This document shows, in pieces, positions 1 to 8,552 of a DNA stretch of 64,000 nucleotides. The notes beneath the pieces were generated by a model that saw only the letters and a program-made list of their open reading frames with translations, was not told where the DNA came from and searched no databases. This DNA is from Anthocerotibacter panamensis C109 (GTDB lineage: Bacteria > Cyanobacteriota > Cyanobacteriia > Gloeobacterales > Anthocerotibacteraceae): positions 2,731,501 through 2,795,500 of the forward strand of contig NZ_CP062698.1 in the NCBI RefSeq assembly GCF_018389385.1, read 5' to 3'. Made by a program: the position numbers and the translations under genes. The first letter of the stretch is position 1. Every line of letters starts with the position of its first letter.

Positions 1-950
1 GGAGTATGACGTAGGGTCCCATTATCTTTTTTGCGCAGGGAGGGGGCTGCCCCGGTGAGGCTGCGGAAGTAAAAAAGACCCGCTGTCCCGAGAAACAGGA
101 CATAGCCCGCCGCCTGAGCGACATAGAGCCGCTGCGTATAGCCAAACAGTGCACTGAACAAGGCTCCAGGAAAGCGCTCCTCCGGCAGGACCCGCGTCGC
201 ATCCCAGACCATCGGGCCGAGAATACACGAAGGATGGCGGGCAAAACGTTCATAAAAGAAACAAAGCGCCTCGGATTGCCGATTCATCCCAGCCAAAATC
301 TGGAATGCCTGATCAAAGCGACCAAAGGCGGTAATCACCAGCCCAGAGACCACCAACAACAGCAAGACCCCCATCGTCTGGAAAAACAGGCGGATATTGA
401 GCTTCACGCCCCAGCGAAAGAGCAGGACCGCGATGCCCGCCGCGACCACAAGCCCGCCTAGCGCGCCCAACGCCGGCACCAAACCCTGCTGGAACTTCGC
501 CACGATAAAGAGGACCGTCTCGAAGCCCTCGCGCAGGACCGCAAAGAGGATGAGCCCGAACACCCCCCAACCCGCGCGGGAATTCTGGTGCAAAAGCGTA
601 CCTACCGCTCCTTCCACCTGTCCTTTCAAAAACCGCGCTTGCCGGGTCATCCAGATCAGCATCCAACTGAGCATCGCGATGGCAAGGACACTGAAAACTC
701 CTTCCAACATAGGCTCCAGCACCGCGCCATACTGCCCTAGACTCCCTACTTCCCGCAAGAGCCAGCCAAACCCCAACCCGACCAGAACACTCCCCGCCAA
801 ACCCGACCCGACCCCGGCTAAGACCCAGGGATTGAGGTCGCTGCGTTGGGCTTTTTTGAGGCAGGCGAGGACAATTCCCACGACCAAAGCGGCTTCGACC
901 CCTTCGCGCAGGGTGATGACAAACGTAGGCAGGGCAGTACTAAAGTCCAT
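1..950 (-). CDS. FTR1 family high-affinity iron permease (3' end outside window)
   Basis: Reading the complement from an ATG at 950 gives an uninterrupted hydrophobic frame to base 1, so about 316 residues are seen and the C-terminus is missing. Two REGxE motifs, REGVE at residues 15-19 and REGFE at 140-144, are the iron-binding signature of Ftr1/EfeU permeases, each within a membrane segment. The family moves ferric iron across the plasma membrane, usually after oxidation by a partner protein. The start lies 23 bases downstream of the lipoprotein gene, so the two probably form one transcript. The substrate is assigned from the family only. Confidence 0.9.
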   Translation of the reverse strand, partial: MDFSTALPTFVITLREGVEAALVVGIVLACLKKAQRSDLNPWVLAGVGSGLAGSVLVGLGFGWLLREVGSLGQYGAVLEPMLEGVFSVLAIAMLSWMLIWMTRQARFLKGQVEGAVGTLLHQNSRAGWGVFGLILFAVLREGFETVLFIVAKFQQGLVPALGALGGLVVAAGIAVLLFRWGVKLNIRLFFQTMGVLLLLVVSGLVITAFGRFDQAFQILAGMNRQSEALCFFYERFARHPSCILGPMVWDATRVLPEERFPGALFSALFGYTQRLYVAQAAGYVLFLGTAGLFYFRSLTGAAPSLRKKDNGTLRHT

Positions 951-973
951 GGTTCTCAGGCAATAGGGTGGTC

Positions 974-1927
974 TCAGGAAATGCGTTCAATGGATTGGAT
1001 AGCGCTGAGGACTTCCTCGGTGCTGAGGATAGGCGCGGCGGGCGCGATGGCTTTCGGCCAAGCTTGACGCAGCTTTTTGAGGCTAGCGCTGATGGTTTGG
1101 TGGGCATCCGGTTGGGTCTTAGCCAGTTGTGGGGCAATCTGCTGGAAAAGCTGGTCGGCGTAGCGCACAAAGCCCCGAGAATCCTGGTACTCAATGACAG
1201 CAGCGATTTTGCCCTGGGCAATAGAGGCTCGATACTCGGTCCCCGCAGCGTCGAGTAACCCGTCAATCACCTGGAGGACAAAAGCCGGAGACTGGCGCTG
1301 GCGGGCGGGGAGCCCTTGGATCGCCCCATCGATGGCGGTCATCGCCTCGGTATAGGTACGCGCAATCTTGGGGCTGTTGGGGTTGGCCTTGATCAAGTCT
1401 TGGAGCGCGATGAGCACGCTCTTAAACTCTTTAACCTGACGCTCGGTGAGCTGTTCTTCGAGGTCCACATAGATTTCTTCGACAGGATGCCCGATATGCG
1501 GGATAGCCTGGGCTGGCTGCTTGAGGTCGAGCAATTCTTGGGCGACGAGTAGGTGTCCCTTCATCAGCCCCAACTTAATCAGATAGTCGATATCTCGGGC
1601 TTCACCCGTGAGGACCACATCTTCTATAGTCACCATGGACTTGACCTGATCAAACTGCGGCTGGGTTAGCACGTTCTTGCTGACCAACTCCTCGGGACTC
1701 GCGTAGGGGCGGCTGGCCTGAATCTGGTTGGAGAGTCCTGGTACCCCTACCGCTGCCTCGATCTTATCCAACTGGGAGAGAATGGCAGTATTGATATTGA
1801 TCGCAGCTCCCTTATGGCTCATAGCCGTAGGCACAAGAGACGTCTGAGCCGCAGGGGCACCACAGGCCGTGAGCAAAGCAAAGGTTCCAGCCAGGGCTAT
1901 GCTGGCTAGAGTACGGGATTGAGACAT
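974..1927 (-). CDS. Helix-hairpin-helix lipoprotein associated with FTR1 permease
   Basis: The 317-residue frame begins with a lipoprotein signal peptide; lipobox LTAC puts the lipidated Cys at 22. I chose the ATG at 1927 because upstream in-frame residues would spoil the signal peptide. Residues about 48-105 (ININTAILSQLDKIEAAVGV onward) resemble a ComEA-type helix-hairpin-helix. The helical rest contains GHLLVAQELL and HPVEEIYVDLEEQL, which I recall from periplasmic proteins or domains paired with FTR1 permeases. It lies just upstream of the permease on the same strand, suggesting a membrane-tethered accessory that handles iron. A DNA role is unlikely given export. The function is inferred. 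Confidence 0.75.
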   Translation of the reverse strand: MSQSRTLASIALAGTFALLTACGAPAAQTSLVPTAMSHKGAAININTAILSQLDKIEAAVGVPGLSNQIQASRPYASPEELVSKNVLTQPQFDQVKSMVTIEDVVLTGEARDIDYLIKLGLMKGHLLVAQELLDLKQPAQAIPHIGHPVEEIYVDLEEQLTERQVKEFKSVLIALQDLIKANPNSPKIARTYTEAMTAIDGAIQGLPARQRQSPAFVLQVIDGLLDAAGTEYRASIAQGKIAAVIEYQDSRGFVRYADQLFQQIAPQLAKTQPDAHQTISASLKKLRQAWPKAIAPAAPILSTEEVLSAIQSIERIS

Positions 1928-2128
1928 CTGTGAAACTCCCGAGCCAGCACCCCGCCACAGCCAGAGCACCAGCTTCTTGCAAAAATTTTTAACTAAATAG
2001 AAGTTTATCACAGACTTTTACTTCTGGCATCAGGTAGGCCTGGATCTGCTGATAGATAAAAGCTCCCTCTAATGAGGGTTCTGCGCAGAGCTAAGGCTTC
2101 TACGCAGAGAAATAGCCGCCCTATATTA

Positions 2129-2158
2129 TTGACAAAGGCTCTCAAGTGAACCTATACT
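2129..2158 (+). promoter_or_regulatory. Sigma70-type promoter for the TonB-dependent receptor
   Basis: A perfect -35 TTGACA at 2129-2134 and a -10 TATACT at 2153-2158 are separated by 18 bases. Transcription would begin near 2165, giving a leader of about 165 bases before the ATG at 2331. Confidence 0.6.
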
Positions 2159-2168
2159 CCAAACTTGA

Positions 2169-2183
2169 TGAGAATGACTAGCA
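2169..2183. promoter_or_regulatory. Fur-box-like operator
   Basis: TGAGAATGACTAGCA matches the 7-1-7 Fur consensus TGATAATnATTATCA at 11 of 14 informative positions. It lies 10 bases past the -10 hexamer, over the expected transcription start, where a repressor would block initiation. This fits iron control of the receptor but has not been tested. Confidence 0.4.
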
Positions 2184-2330
2184 AGAAGTTCCCTGTTCCA
2201 GTTCCTCCAGGTGCGCTACCCCATGCAGGCGACAGTCCGCCCTGCCCCTGAAGTTTCTCGGAATTTAAGGATTTCATCGGCTGCACGCGACAGCCGCTAC
2301 TTTTTGCTGTGCTTTTACCCTGGGAAATCC

Positions 2331-4448
2331 ATGAACAAGACCTCACATCCACGTATTTTCTTGCTGCTGATCGGCTTGCTCCTCCCGCCGGTCTGGGCTG
2401 AGCCCATGACCGTCCAACAGTTGCGCCAAGAAGAAAAGGGCATTCAGCATCTGGCACAGGCGCTCCAGAACCCCGTGGACGACGACACGCCCGATACCTT
2501 GGCTGAATATACGGTCACAGCCAACCGCGTGCCCAAGCCGATCCGCGAGACGCCCGAGAGCGTAACGGTGATCACGCGCAGTGATATTGAAGCACTCACG
2601 CCCCTCGCGCGGGATCTGCCGGGGTTGTTGCGCATTGTGCCGGGGCTCCAGGCGGGGGGGACCAGTCCTTTTGAGCCTTCCTTTAGTATTCGCGGGCTCG
2701 GGGATGGTCGCTCTGCTGTATTCATTGATGGGGAGCGTCAGAATGTCAGTCAGGGTGATGCTCGTACCGACTTATTCTCGGTCAACCCCCAGGATATCGA
2801 GCGGATCGAGGTCCTACGTGGTCCAGCTTCCGGTACCTACGGGGCCGATGCGGCGGGGGGGCTTATCAACGTCATCACCCGGCAACCCAAGGCGGGCGAT
2901 CCGGCTAAATTCGGCTTTCAGACGGTCTTTGGTGGCTTCTCGACCTTTGACCAGACGGCGCGCTTGAGTACCGCAGGCGAGGGGTTTGCCCTCCAAGCAG
3001 GGGTCTCATACCGCAGTGTCGGCGATGCCGTAGATGGCCTCGGGGTCTTCGCACCCAACCAGCAGGATAGCCAGACCTATACCGCGCAGCTACGCCTGTT
3101 TGCCAACCCCGACAACCGAATCACCTTCAAGTACGCTTCCTCCCGTCTGCACACCGGCGTCCTGTTGGTCTCAAATTTTGCGGAAGGGGAACGGTTCACC
3201 GCGCCACTCTTGGCAAAGGACCGCTTTGGCATCGAATGGAGCAGTCAGAAGGTCTTCGGCTCCGCGACCAACCTCAAGCTGAATGTCTACTACAACCAAC
3301 TGTTTCAGAACTTCATCCAGAGGCTCATCAGCCCCGAAGACGAGACAGTGGAATTCGACCAACGCAGTACTTCGAGTACTAACACCCTCGGCACCAACCT
3401 CCAGTTCACCACACCCGTCGGGTCAGGAGCGCTCACCTATGGCATCGACTTCTACACGGAGACGGGCACCAATGCCTCGTTGATTCAGGGGGAGGCTCTA
3501 GGCTCTGAGCCTTCCGCGCTGCCCACCATCCCAGACGGCAACCAGACGGGGATAGCGGGCTACCTGCTTCTTGACTACCCCATCACCGAAGCGCTTGTCC
3601 TCAATGGCGGTATCCGCTACGACACCATTGGCACAACTGCCAACCCCGGCGACCTCGGCCCCGGTCAGGCCCTCCAGAACACCGCCTTGACCCCTAAAGT
3701 CGGCTTAGTCTGGTCCGTTGCACCGGGATTGCGCCTCCGGGCCAACTACAGCCAGGGTTTCCGGGTGCCCTCATTTCGGGAGCGTTTTTTTCAGGGTTTT
3801 GCGGGTCCGCTCAATGCTGATCTCGACGATGTGGTCCTCTCGGAAGGCTTGAATGTCCTGGCAGAAGGCTTCGCCTATTTACGGGGTAACCCGTCCTTAG
3901 ACCCGCTCAGATCCACCTCTTTGGACTTGGGCATCGGTGGAGGGGACGCACAGAGTAGCTGGGATGTCGTCTACTTTAATAACAACGTCACCGGCCTACT
4001 CAATCTAGCCGCCAACAGTACCTTTGGTCCCGTGCCCTTGCTCGAATTCACCAATATCGATGCACGCTTTCAGGGGGTAGAGGCGCAGGGATCACTCCAG
4101 ATTAGCCCCGAATGGCGTCTGCGCGGCTCCTTTACTTGGACCGACGCCATCGAGCGCACGACAGGCAGACAACTCGCGACAGTGGCCCCCACCTCCGGTG
4201 CCCTCCAACTGAGCTACCGCAGCCCAGCCGGAATTTCCGCCCTACTCCAAGCCCGTGTCTCCAGCGAGCGGTTCGAGATACCCTCTTTTGGCGTCCTCGA
4301 TCTCAACCTCGCCGTACCCATCTCCCCGGCCCTACAGTTGACCTTCACCGTCTCCAACCTACTAGACAGCCTTATCGCCGAATCGCTACCGGGCAAATAT
4401 TCACCCGGACGGCAGTTCTTTATCGGCATCAGAAGCGGTGACTTTTAG
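2331..4448 (+). CDS. TonB-dependent outer-membrane receptor
   Basis: The 705-residue protein starts at the ATG at 2331 with a signal peptide ending near VWAEP. A TonB-box-like EYTVTANR segment (about 59-66) leads into a plug domain with ESVTVITRSDIEAL, IRGLGDGRSAVFIDGERQN and ERIEVLRGPASGTYGADA. A long beta-barrel follows, with FRVPSFRERFF and a C-terminal Phe typical of outer-membrane insertion. Such receptors import chelated metals or cobalamin using energy from TonB. The neighbours (FTR1, cupredoxin) and the Fur-like site favour iron. An N-terminal signalling domain is absent. Confidence 0.92.
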   Translation: MNKTSHPRIFLLLIGLLLPPVWAEPMTVQQLRQEEKGIQHLAQALQNPVDDDTPDTLAEYTVTANRVPKPIRETPESVTVITRSDIEALTPLARDLPGLLRIVPGLQAGGTSPFEPSFSIRGLGDGRSAVFIDGERQNVSQGDARTDLFSVNPQDIERIEVLRGPASGTYGADAAGGLINVITRQPKAGDPAKFGFQTVFGGFSTFDQTARLSTAGEGFALQAGVSYRSVGDAVDGLGVFAPNQQDSQTYTAQLRLFANPDNRITFKYASSRLHTGVLLVSNFAEGERFTAPLLAKDRFGIEWSSQKVFGSATNLKLNVYYNQLFQNFIQRLISPEDETVEFDQRSTSSTNTLGTNLQFTTPVGSGALTYGIDFYTETGTNASLIQGEALGSEPSALPTIPDGNQTGIAGYLLLDYPITEALVLNGGIRYDTIGTTANPGDLGPGQALQNTALTPKVGLVWSVAPGLRLRANYSQGFRVPSFRERFFQGFAGPLNADLDDVVLSEGLNVLAEGFAYLRGNPSLDPLRSTSLDLGIGGGDAQSSWDVVYFNNNVTGLLNLAANSTFGPVPLLEFTNIDARFQGVEAQGSLQISPEWRLRGSFTWTDAIERTTGRQLATVAPTSGALQLSYRSPAGISALLQARVSSERFEIPSFGVLDLNLAVPISPALQLTFTVSNLLDSLIAESLPGKYSPGRQFFIGIRSGDF

Positions 4449-4484
4449 CCCAAGTGTTCCCAAATGTCCTCTACGGAGTTATCG

Positions 4485-4862
4485 ATGACCAGCCCAACCC
4501 GCCTTACGCTCCTGTCTGCACTCTTGCTGCTGATCAGCGCCCCTGCCCTCGCCGCCGCCGAAGAAGTCCGCATCACCCTCAGTGACTACAAAATCACCTC
4601 CACCCGCACCACCTTCACCCAAGGCGTCCCCTATCGATTCGTGGTAGTGAATGCCGTCCAACGCGAACACGAGTGGGTCATCCTCCCCCGTGGCGTGACC
4701 AACACCAAAAAAGCACTCCTCGAAGTCGAAGAGGATGACCTAAAACCGGGCCAAACCGCGACCCGCACCTTCACGTTTAAAAAAGCAGGCAACTTCGAAT
4801 TCTCCTGCCATATCGGACGCCACTACCGCAAAGGCATGCTCCTGCCCATCGTCGTGCAGTGA
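4485..4862 (+). CDS. Periplasmic cupredoxin-domain protein
   Basis: The 125-residue exported protein has a signal peptide ending near ALAAAEE. I chose the ATG at 4485 over 4464 because a GGAG ribosome-binding site sits 6-7 bases upstream. The fold is a small cupredoxin: His62 (REHEW), Cys108, His113 and Met118 in FSCHIGRHYRKGM match type 1 copper ligands. It follows the receptor gene by 36 bases and is probably co-transcribed. In EfeO/EfeU-type systems cupredoxins act with FTR1 permeases, probably in iron oxidation, so a ferrous-iron oxidation role is plausible but inferred. Confidence 0.85.
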   Translation: MTSPTRLTLLSALLLLISAPALAAAEEVRITLSDYKITSTRTTFTQGVPYRFVVVNAVQREHEWVILPRGVTNTKKALLEVEEDDLKPGQTATRTFTFKKAGNFEFSCHIGRHYRKGMLLPIVVQ

Positions 4863-5548
4863 CCAGACCAGCTAAACGAGTTTGCGGTCCCCCTACGTTT
4901 GAATACGTCCCTAAAAATTAGTATGCGGGGAAGAGCATTTTTGATGGGTGGGCAGGTCACAAGCCAGCCTACCTTATTCTTTAGAGAGAAATTCCGAAAA
5001 GCGCTCCCACTGCGGCTTCTGTCGGTGTTACCGGGCCGACTTACCAAGCTTCGTTCAGCAGGAATACCTATAGGTGCCAGATCCCCAGGTGGTTCTTCAT
5101 AGATGCTTTCACATCTCTGGGGTGACTGCAAAGCGAGGGAAACGACAAAAACCCCGTACCACTATTCCTGCTGAACCAAGCTCATACTACACTTCTAAAA
5201 GATCGGCCCTGCCGCCGTTCTCCTTCGGGCCGGACCACCCCGACGAAACCACAAAACGTTCAGGGTAGCTTGCGTGAATTGCACGCCTTTACCCCCACAC
5301 TCCTATAATTTTAGCTAAAGCCCACAAAGCTGTAGCCAAAACGGCAAAATATTGTATGGTGCGCTTACTTCTACTACAGTCTTCAGGCGGACTGTCCCAA
5401 GGTGTCAGCCTCGGCCCGACCTAGACGAGGCCCAGGCCGGGATAAGCACGAAGGAAGACTTTGGGTTAAAGTATCTGTAGTTTTTGCGCAGTATCTACCG
5501 TCTAGCTCTGATACACTTTTTTCATCCCCTACCGCTGTGGGTCCACCC
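4863..5548. other. Long intergenic region, no protein gene
   Basis: These 686 bases hold no ORF with coding character. The notable content is a long inverted repeat at 5046-5183 (own entry). A TATAAT at 5304-5309 with a weak TTGCAC 19 bases upstream (5279-5284) may be the promoter of the AMIN-domain gene. No match to tmRNA, RNase P RNA or a named riboswitch was recognised on either strand. Confidence 0.5.
5046..5183. repeat. Long inverted repeat, possible structured RNA
   Basis: Arms 5046-5066 and 5163-5183 are complementary at 19 of 21 positions (core TTCAGCAGGAATA / TATTCCTGCTGAA). Inside are a second pair, CCCCAG / CTGGGG, and a small hairpin AGATG / CATCT with loop CTTTCA. The nested layout looks like a folded RNA of about 138 bases, but the ends of a small miniature element are also possible. 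The strand is undetermined. Confidence 0.45.
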
Positions 5549-8518
5549 ATGCCAACCAACCCCTTACGTTTCCGGCTCTCACCCCTGTTGGCTGTGGTGG
5601 GGGTCTGGGTATTTTGCCAAGCGGCTCCAGCAGAAGAGCGGGTGGAGATCATAGGTATGCAGGTGCGCCCCGCCGGAGGTCGTGCTGTTCTGGAAATTGA
5701 CCACCGGGGTACTTTTGCGCTGGCTCCGACCTTTGAGCGGGTAGACGATGGCTATAACTGGCGCGTCACCCTCCCCAAGACCGTACTCAAGGCTCCGGTC
5801 AGCACCCTGTACTCCAGCCGCGCTAAAGTTACTACCCTGGCACAGGGGGTGACCCTGGAAGTTACCAGCCCCAGCCCACCGGTCCCCCTTAGCCCCAAAA
5901 ATCAGAAAACGGGCCGCCTCAGCTTTGATCTAGGCCCGCTCCCAGAAGTAGTAGTCAAAGACATCTCACTTAAAACCGAGGGCGAAGAACTCTTCCTAGA
6001 GATCGCCTATCAGGGTGACATGAAAACCCCGCCTAAGACTTTTACGCTCAAAAACCCCGAACGCTGGGTCCTCGACCTATCGGGGGAACTTGGCCCTGAA
6101 CAACGCACGACGCTGACAGAGCAAGAGACAGGAATCCTACGTCTGGGTCAGCCACGCCCTGGGATTGTCCGCATTGTCGCGAACGGTCCCTATTCTTTTA
6201 CCCCCCGGTCCCAGTCAAACGGCCGATTGGTCTATGCTGCCCGACTCCCAGCTTCTGCCCCTCAAGGGCAGCGCGTCGCTCCTGCTTTGCCATCGCGCTC
6301 CGCCCAGGTTCCAGTTCGTACGCAGGCCACAGGGTCCACACCCAAAATCGCAGCCCTGCCACCTTTGGTCCCGCCCGTTGCGGCCCCAGAACAGGCTACA
6401 CGACTTGCCACCGCCTCTGGAAATATCGCCCGCCGGGGTGACTTGGAGGCCATCTCCTTTGAGAGCGGTGCCCTTCTGGCCCCCCCACCCGCTCCGGTTA
6501 ATCCGACGCGCTCTGTTTTGGATGGAGCGGTCCTCCCAGCAGCCAAACCCGCCTTGGCTGCACCGGAACCCGTGCTTGGCAACCCGGCTCCCCGTCGCCT
6601 CATCGCCCGACGCCTGGATCTCGACCCGGTGAACTTTCCGACCTCGCTGCTGCTGAGCGACCAACCTGAGGTCTCCTTGGATGCGATTGAGGCTGTAGTA
6701 TCCCAGCCGGTCGAGACCTTGCCCTACTATCCTTCACCCTTGGAGACCGGAGTGACGCGGACCCAAGGGCTGGAGAGTGCAGCAGTCCTCAAGCCGGGGG
6801 AGTTTTTCCAGACTCAAGCCTTCCGGGTCTTTGGGGTAGGCGGAGGCCAGAATGACGATATCTTTCAAAACACTTCCAACAGCTATACCTACGGCTTTTT
6901 AGATGGGGTAGAACTCCGGCTCGACCTCCAAGGACAGGACAACAACAGCCCTGGTCTTCTAGGCAATACCGTAAATGAGCGCTTTGTGCGTGACTTGGGT
7001 GTAACCAGCAATTCCTTCCAAGAGATCACCCTCCAGGGGAAGTTTCGGCTGGTCAATGAGCCGACTTTCAAGAGCAGCGTGGTTTTTTCTGGGACGGTAG
7101 GCAACCGCGCCTTCTCCTTCACCCCACTCCAGAACCCTATCGAGGGTCGTTTTGAGCGCACCTATGGTCAGACCCTGATTCCTGCGCTCGAAGTCCCGCT
7201 GACGTGGCAATTAGACGCTCGCACCACCGTCACGCTCAATCCCAAACTGGTCTTTCTGCCTGGGGACAATGCGGGTTTTATCCCTATCAATCCGCAACTC
7301 GGTGGCTCCTTCGGTACGGTCGGGGCAGTAGGTTTGGGGGCTAGTTATAGTCTCTCGGAGCACCTACAATTGCGGGCTGACGTTACGCCAATTCTCTTTG
7401 GTAACAATTCTGTCAACACGGCTACAGGGCTACCCAACAAAACCCTGGTCTACAATGCGGGCTTTCGCTATGTGGTCAACCCCCGGCTAGCCCTGGACGT
7501 CTTTGCCAGCAATAGCTACGGCAATACTGGCGTCGGTTCGGTTGTCGCCCGAGAAGACGTTGGTTTTGGGGCGTCGTTGACGTTTATCCCGGACAAGTTT
7601 TTCTTTTTTGACCTCGCTGCCAATCACAAATTCGACAAGTCCTTTGACCTTTCGGAGACTTCGGACCAGCGCAAAGCTTTTGTCCGAGGAGGCTTTACCT
7701 TTTTGGATGGCGGGACGGTCCCCGAGGGCAAGACCTACCTCCAGCTCAAAGGCACCAGCAATGGCTTTCTCGCCAGTATCCGCAATGGTACGTTGGATGA
7801 TTTTGAGACGGGCTACTTCGTCAACTTCACCGCCAGTAGCGTCGATGAATCCGAGGCGGGCCTGAGCACTAAAGTCCGTTTCTTGAATCAGGCGGTGGGC
7901 GACCCCTTTACCCTGAGTGGCGTCTTCACCATCGGGCGCACCAGTGACCGCTTTATCAACTACGTCCGCGCTGACCGCAATGCCGTCAACACAGCCGAAG
8001 ACCCCTTCAACGCGGGCCGGGGGGACCGCGGACCCATCCCACCCAATTTATTCGGACTCTTCACCGAACGCTTCGGCGAGACCCTCATCCTCACTCTTTC
8101 CGCCCCACTCCAACAGGTGACCGAGAACTATAGCTGGTGGGTGATTCCCAAGGCTAGCTATGTACAGCAGTCCTCCCGCCTCGGGGCTTCCGATGTCCAA
8201 CTGGCCGGAGTCACGGTGGGCGGCTCGCTTCGCCTTAGCAAGAGCCTGGAATTGATGGGAGAGGTCACTCCTCTCATCCAGGGCAATAATATCCTGGTGG
8301 GCGACCGACGGCAGCAGACCTTGCCTTGGAGTGCTGGATTGCGCTGGACCTTCGATGGTGGCGGTGGCGCGGTTCCGGGCTTTGACCAGACGGCCAGTCT
8401 TGACCTCTATGTGACGAACAGTCTGGGCCTCTCTCCCTATCAGAGTCTGCGCGCTATCGCAGACAACGGACTTTCCGCTGGTTTGGGCTTAAATTTTCCC
8501 TTGCAGTTGCCCTTTTGA
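5549..8518 (+). CDS. AMIN-domain protein with C-terminal outer-membrane beta-barrel
   Basis: The 989-residue protein starts at the ATG at 5549, where a signal peptide (LSPLLAVVGVWVFCQAAPA) begins. Residues about 27-110 and 130-230 are two AMIN-type domains (VEIIGMQVRPAGGRAVLEID; ILRLGQPRPGIVRIVANGP), which bind peptidoglycan in amidases and secretins. A Pro/Ala-rich linker to about 400 is followed by about 550 residues of alternating beta strands ending LQLPF, as in outer-membrane barrels. The layout suggests an outer-membrane protein anchored to the wall. No amidase or secretin domain is present, and the specific function is unknown. Confidence 0.8.
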   Translation: MPTNPLRFRLSPLLAVVGVWVFCQAAPAEERVEIIGMQVRPAGGRAVLEIDHRGTFALAPTFERVDDGYNWRVTLPKTVLKAPVSTLYSSRAKVTTLAQGVTLEVTSPSPPVPLSPKNQKTGRLSFDLGPLPEVVVKDISLKTEGEELFLEIAYQGDMKTPPKTFTLKNPERWVLDLSGELGPEQRTTLTEQETGILRLGQPRPGIVRIVANGPYSFTPRSQSNGRLVYAARLPASAPQGQRVAPALPSRSAQVPVRTQATGSTPKIAALPPLVPPVAAPEQATRLATASGNIARRGDLEAISFESGALLAPPPAPVNPTRSVLDGAVLPAAKPALAAPEPVLGNPAPRRLIARRLDLDPVNFPTSLLLSDQPEVSLDAIEAVVSQPVETLPYYPSPLETGVTRTQGLESAAVLKPGEFFQTQAFRVFGVGGGQNDDIFQNTSNSYTYGFLDGVELRLDLQGQDNNSPGLLGNTVNERFVRDLGVTSNSFQEITLQGKFRLVNEPTFKSSVVFSGTVGNRAFSFTPLQNPIEGRFERTYGQTLIPALEVPLTWQLDARTTVTLNPKLVFLPGDNAGFIPINPQLGGSFGTVGAVGLGASYSLSEHLQLRADVTPILFGNNSVNTATGLPNKTLVYNAGFRYVVNPRLALDVFASNSYGNTGVGSVVAREDVGFGASLTFIPDKFFFFDLAANHKFDKSFDLSETSDQRKAFVRGGFTFLDGGTVPEGKTYLQLKGTSNGFLASIRNGTLDDFETGYFVNFTASSVDESEAGLSTKVRFLNQAVGDPFTLSGVFTIGRTSDRFINYVRADRNAVNTAEDPFNAGRGDRGPIPPNLFGLFTERFGETLILTLSAPLQQVTENYSWWVIPKASYVQQSSRLGASDVQLAGVTVGGSLRLSKSLELMGEVTPLIQGNNILVGDRRQQTLPWSAGLRWTFDGGGGAVPGFDQTASLDLYVTNSLGLSPYQSLRAIADNGLSAGLGLNFPLQLPF

Positions 8519-8552
8519 TTATGGTGCTGAGTGATGTGCAACTACGGCTATC

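Larger units (their letters stand above)
1928..2330. other. Divergent intergenic region of the iron island
   Basis: No convincing gene lies in these 403 bases between the lipoprotein gene (leftward) and the TonB-dependent receptor gene (rightward). They hold the receptor promoter, a Fur-box-like palindrome and a leader of about 170 bases. The AT-rich block at about 1979-2010 may carry the leftward promoter, but no clear -35/-10 pair was found there. Confidence 0.6.

Noticed and set aside
313-666. 117-residue minus-strand frame at the left edge
   Set aside because: Another minus-strand frame, running from 950 to base 1, encodes a clear FTR1 permease with two REGxE motifs.
2165-2330. TonB receptor leader considered as a second cobalamin riboswitch
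   Set aside because: The conserved aptamer blocks and B12 box are absent.
4823-5131. 102-residue minus-strand frame over the inverted repeat
   Set aside because: No ribosome-binding site or family pattern, and it overlaps the cupredoxin 3' end.
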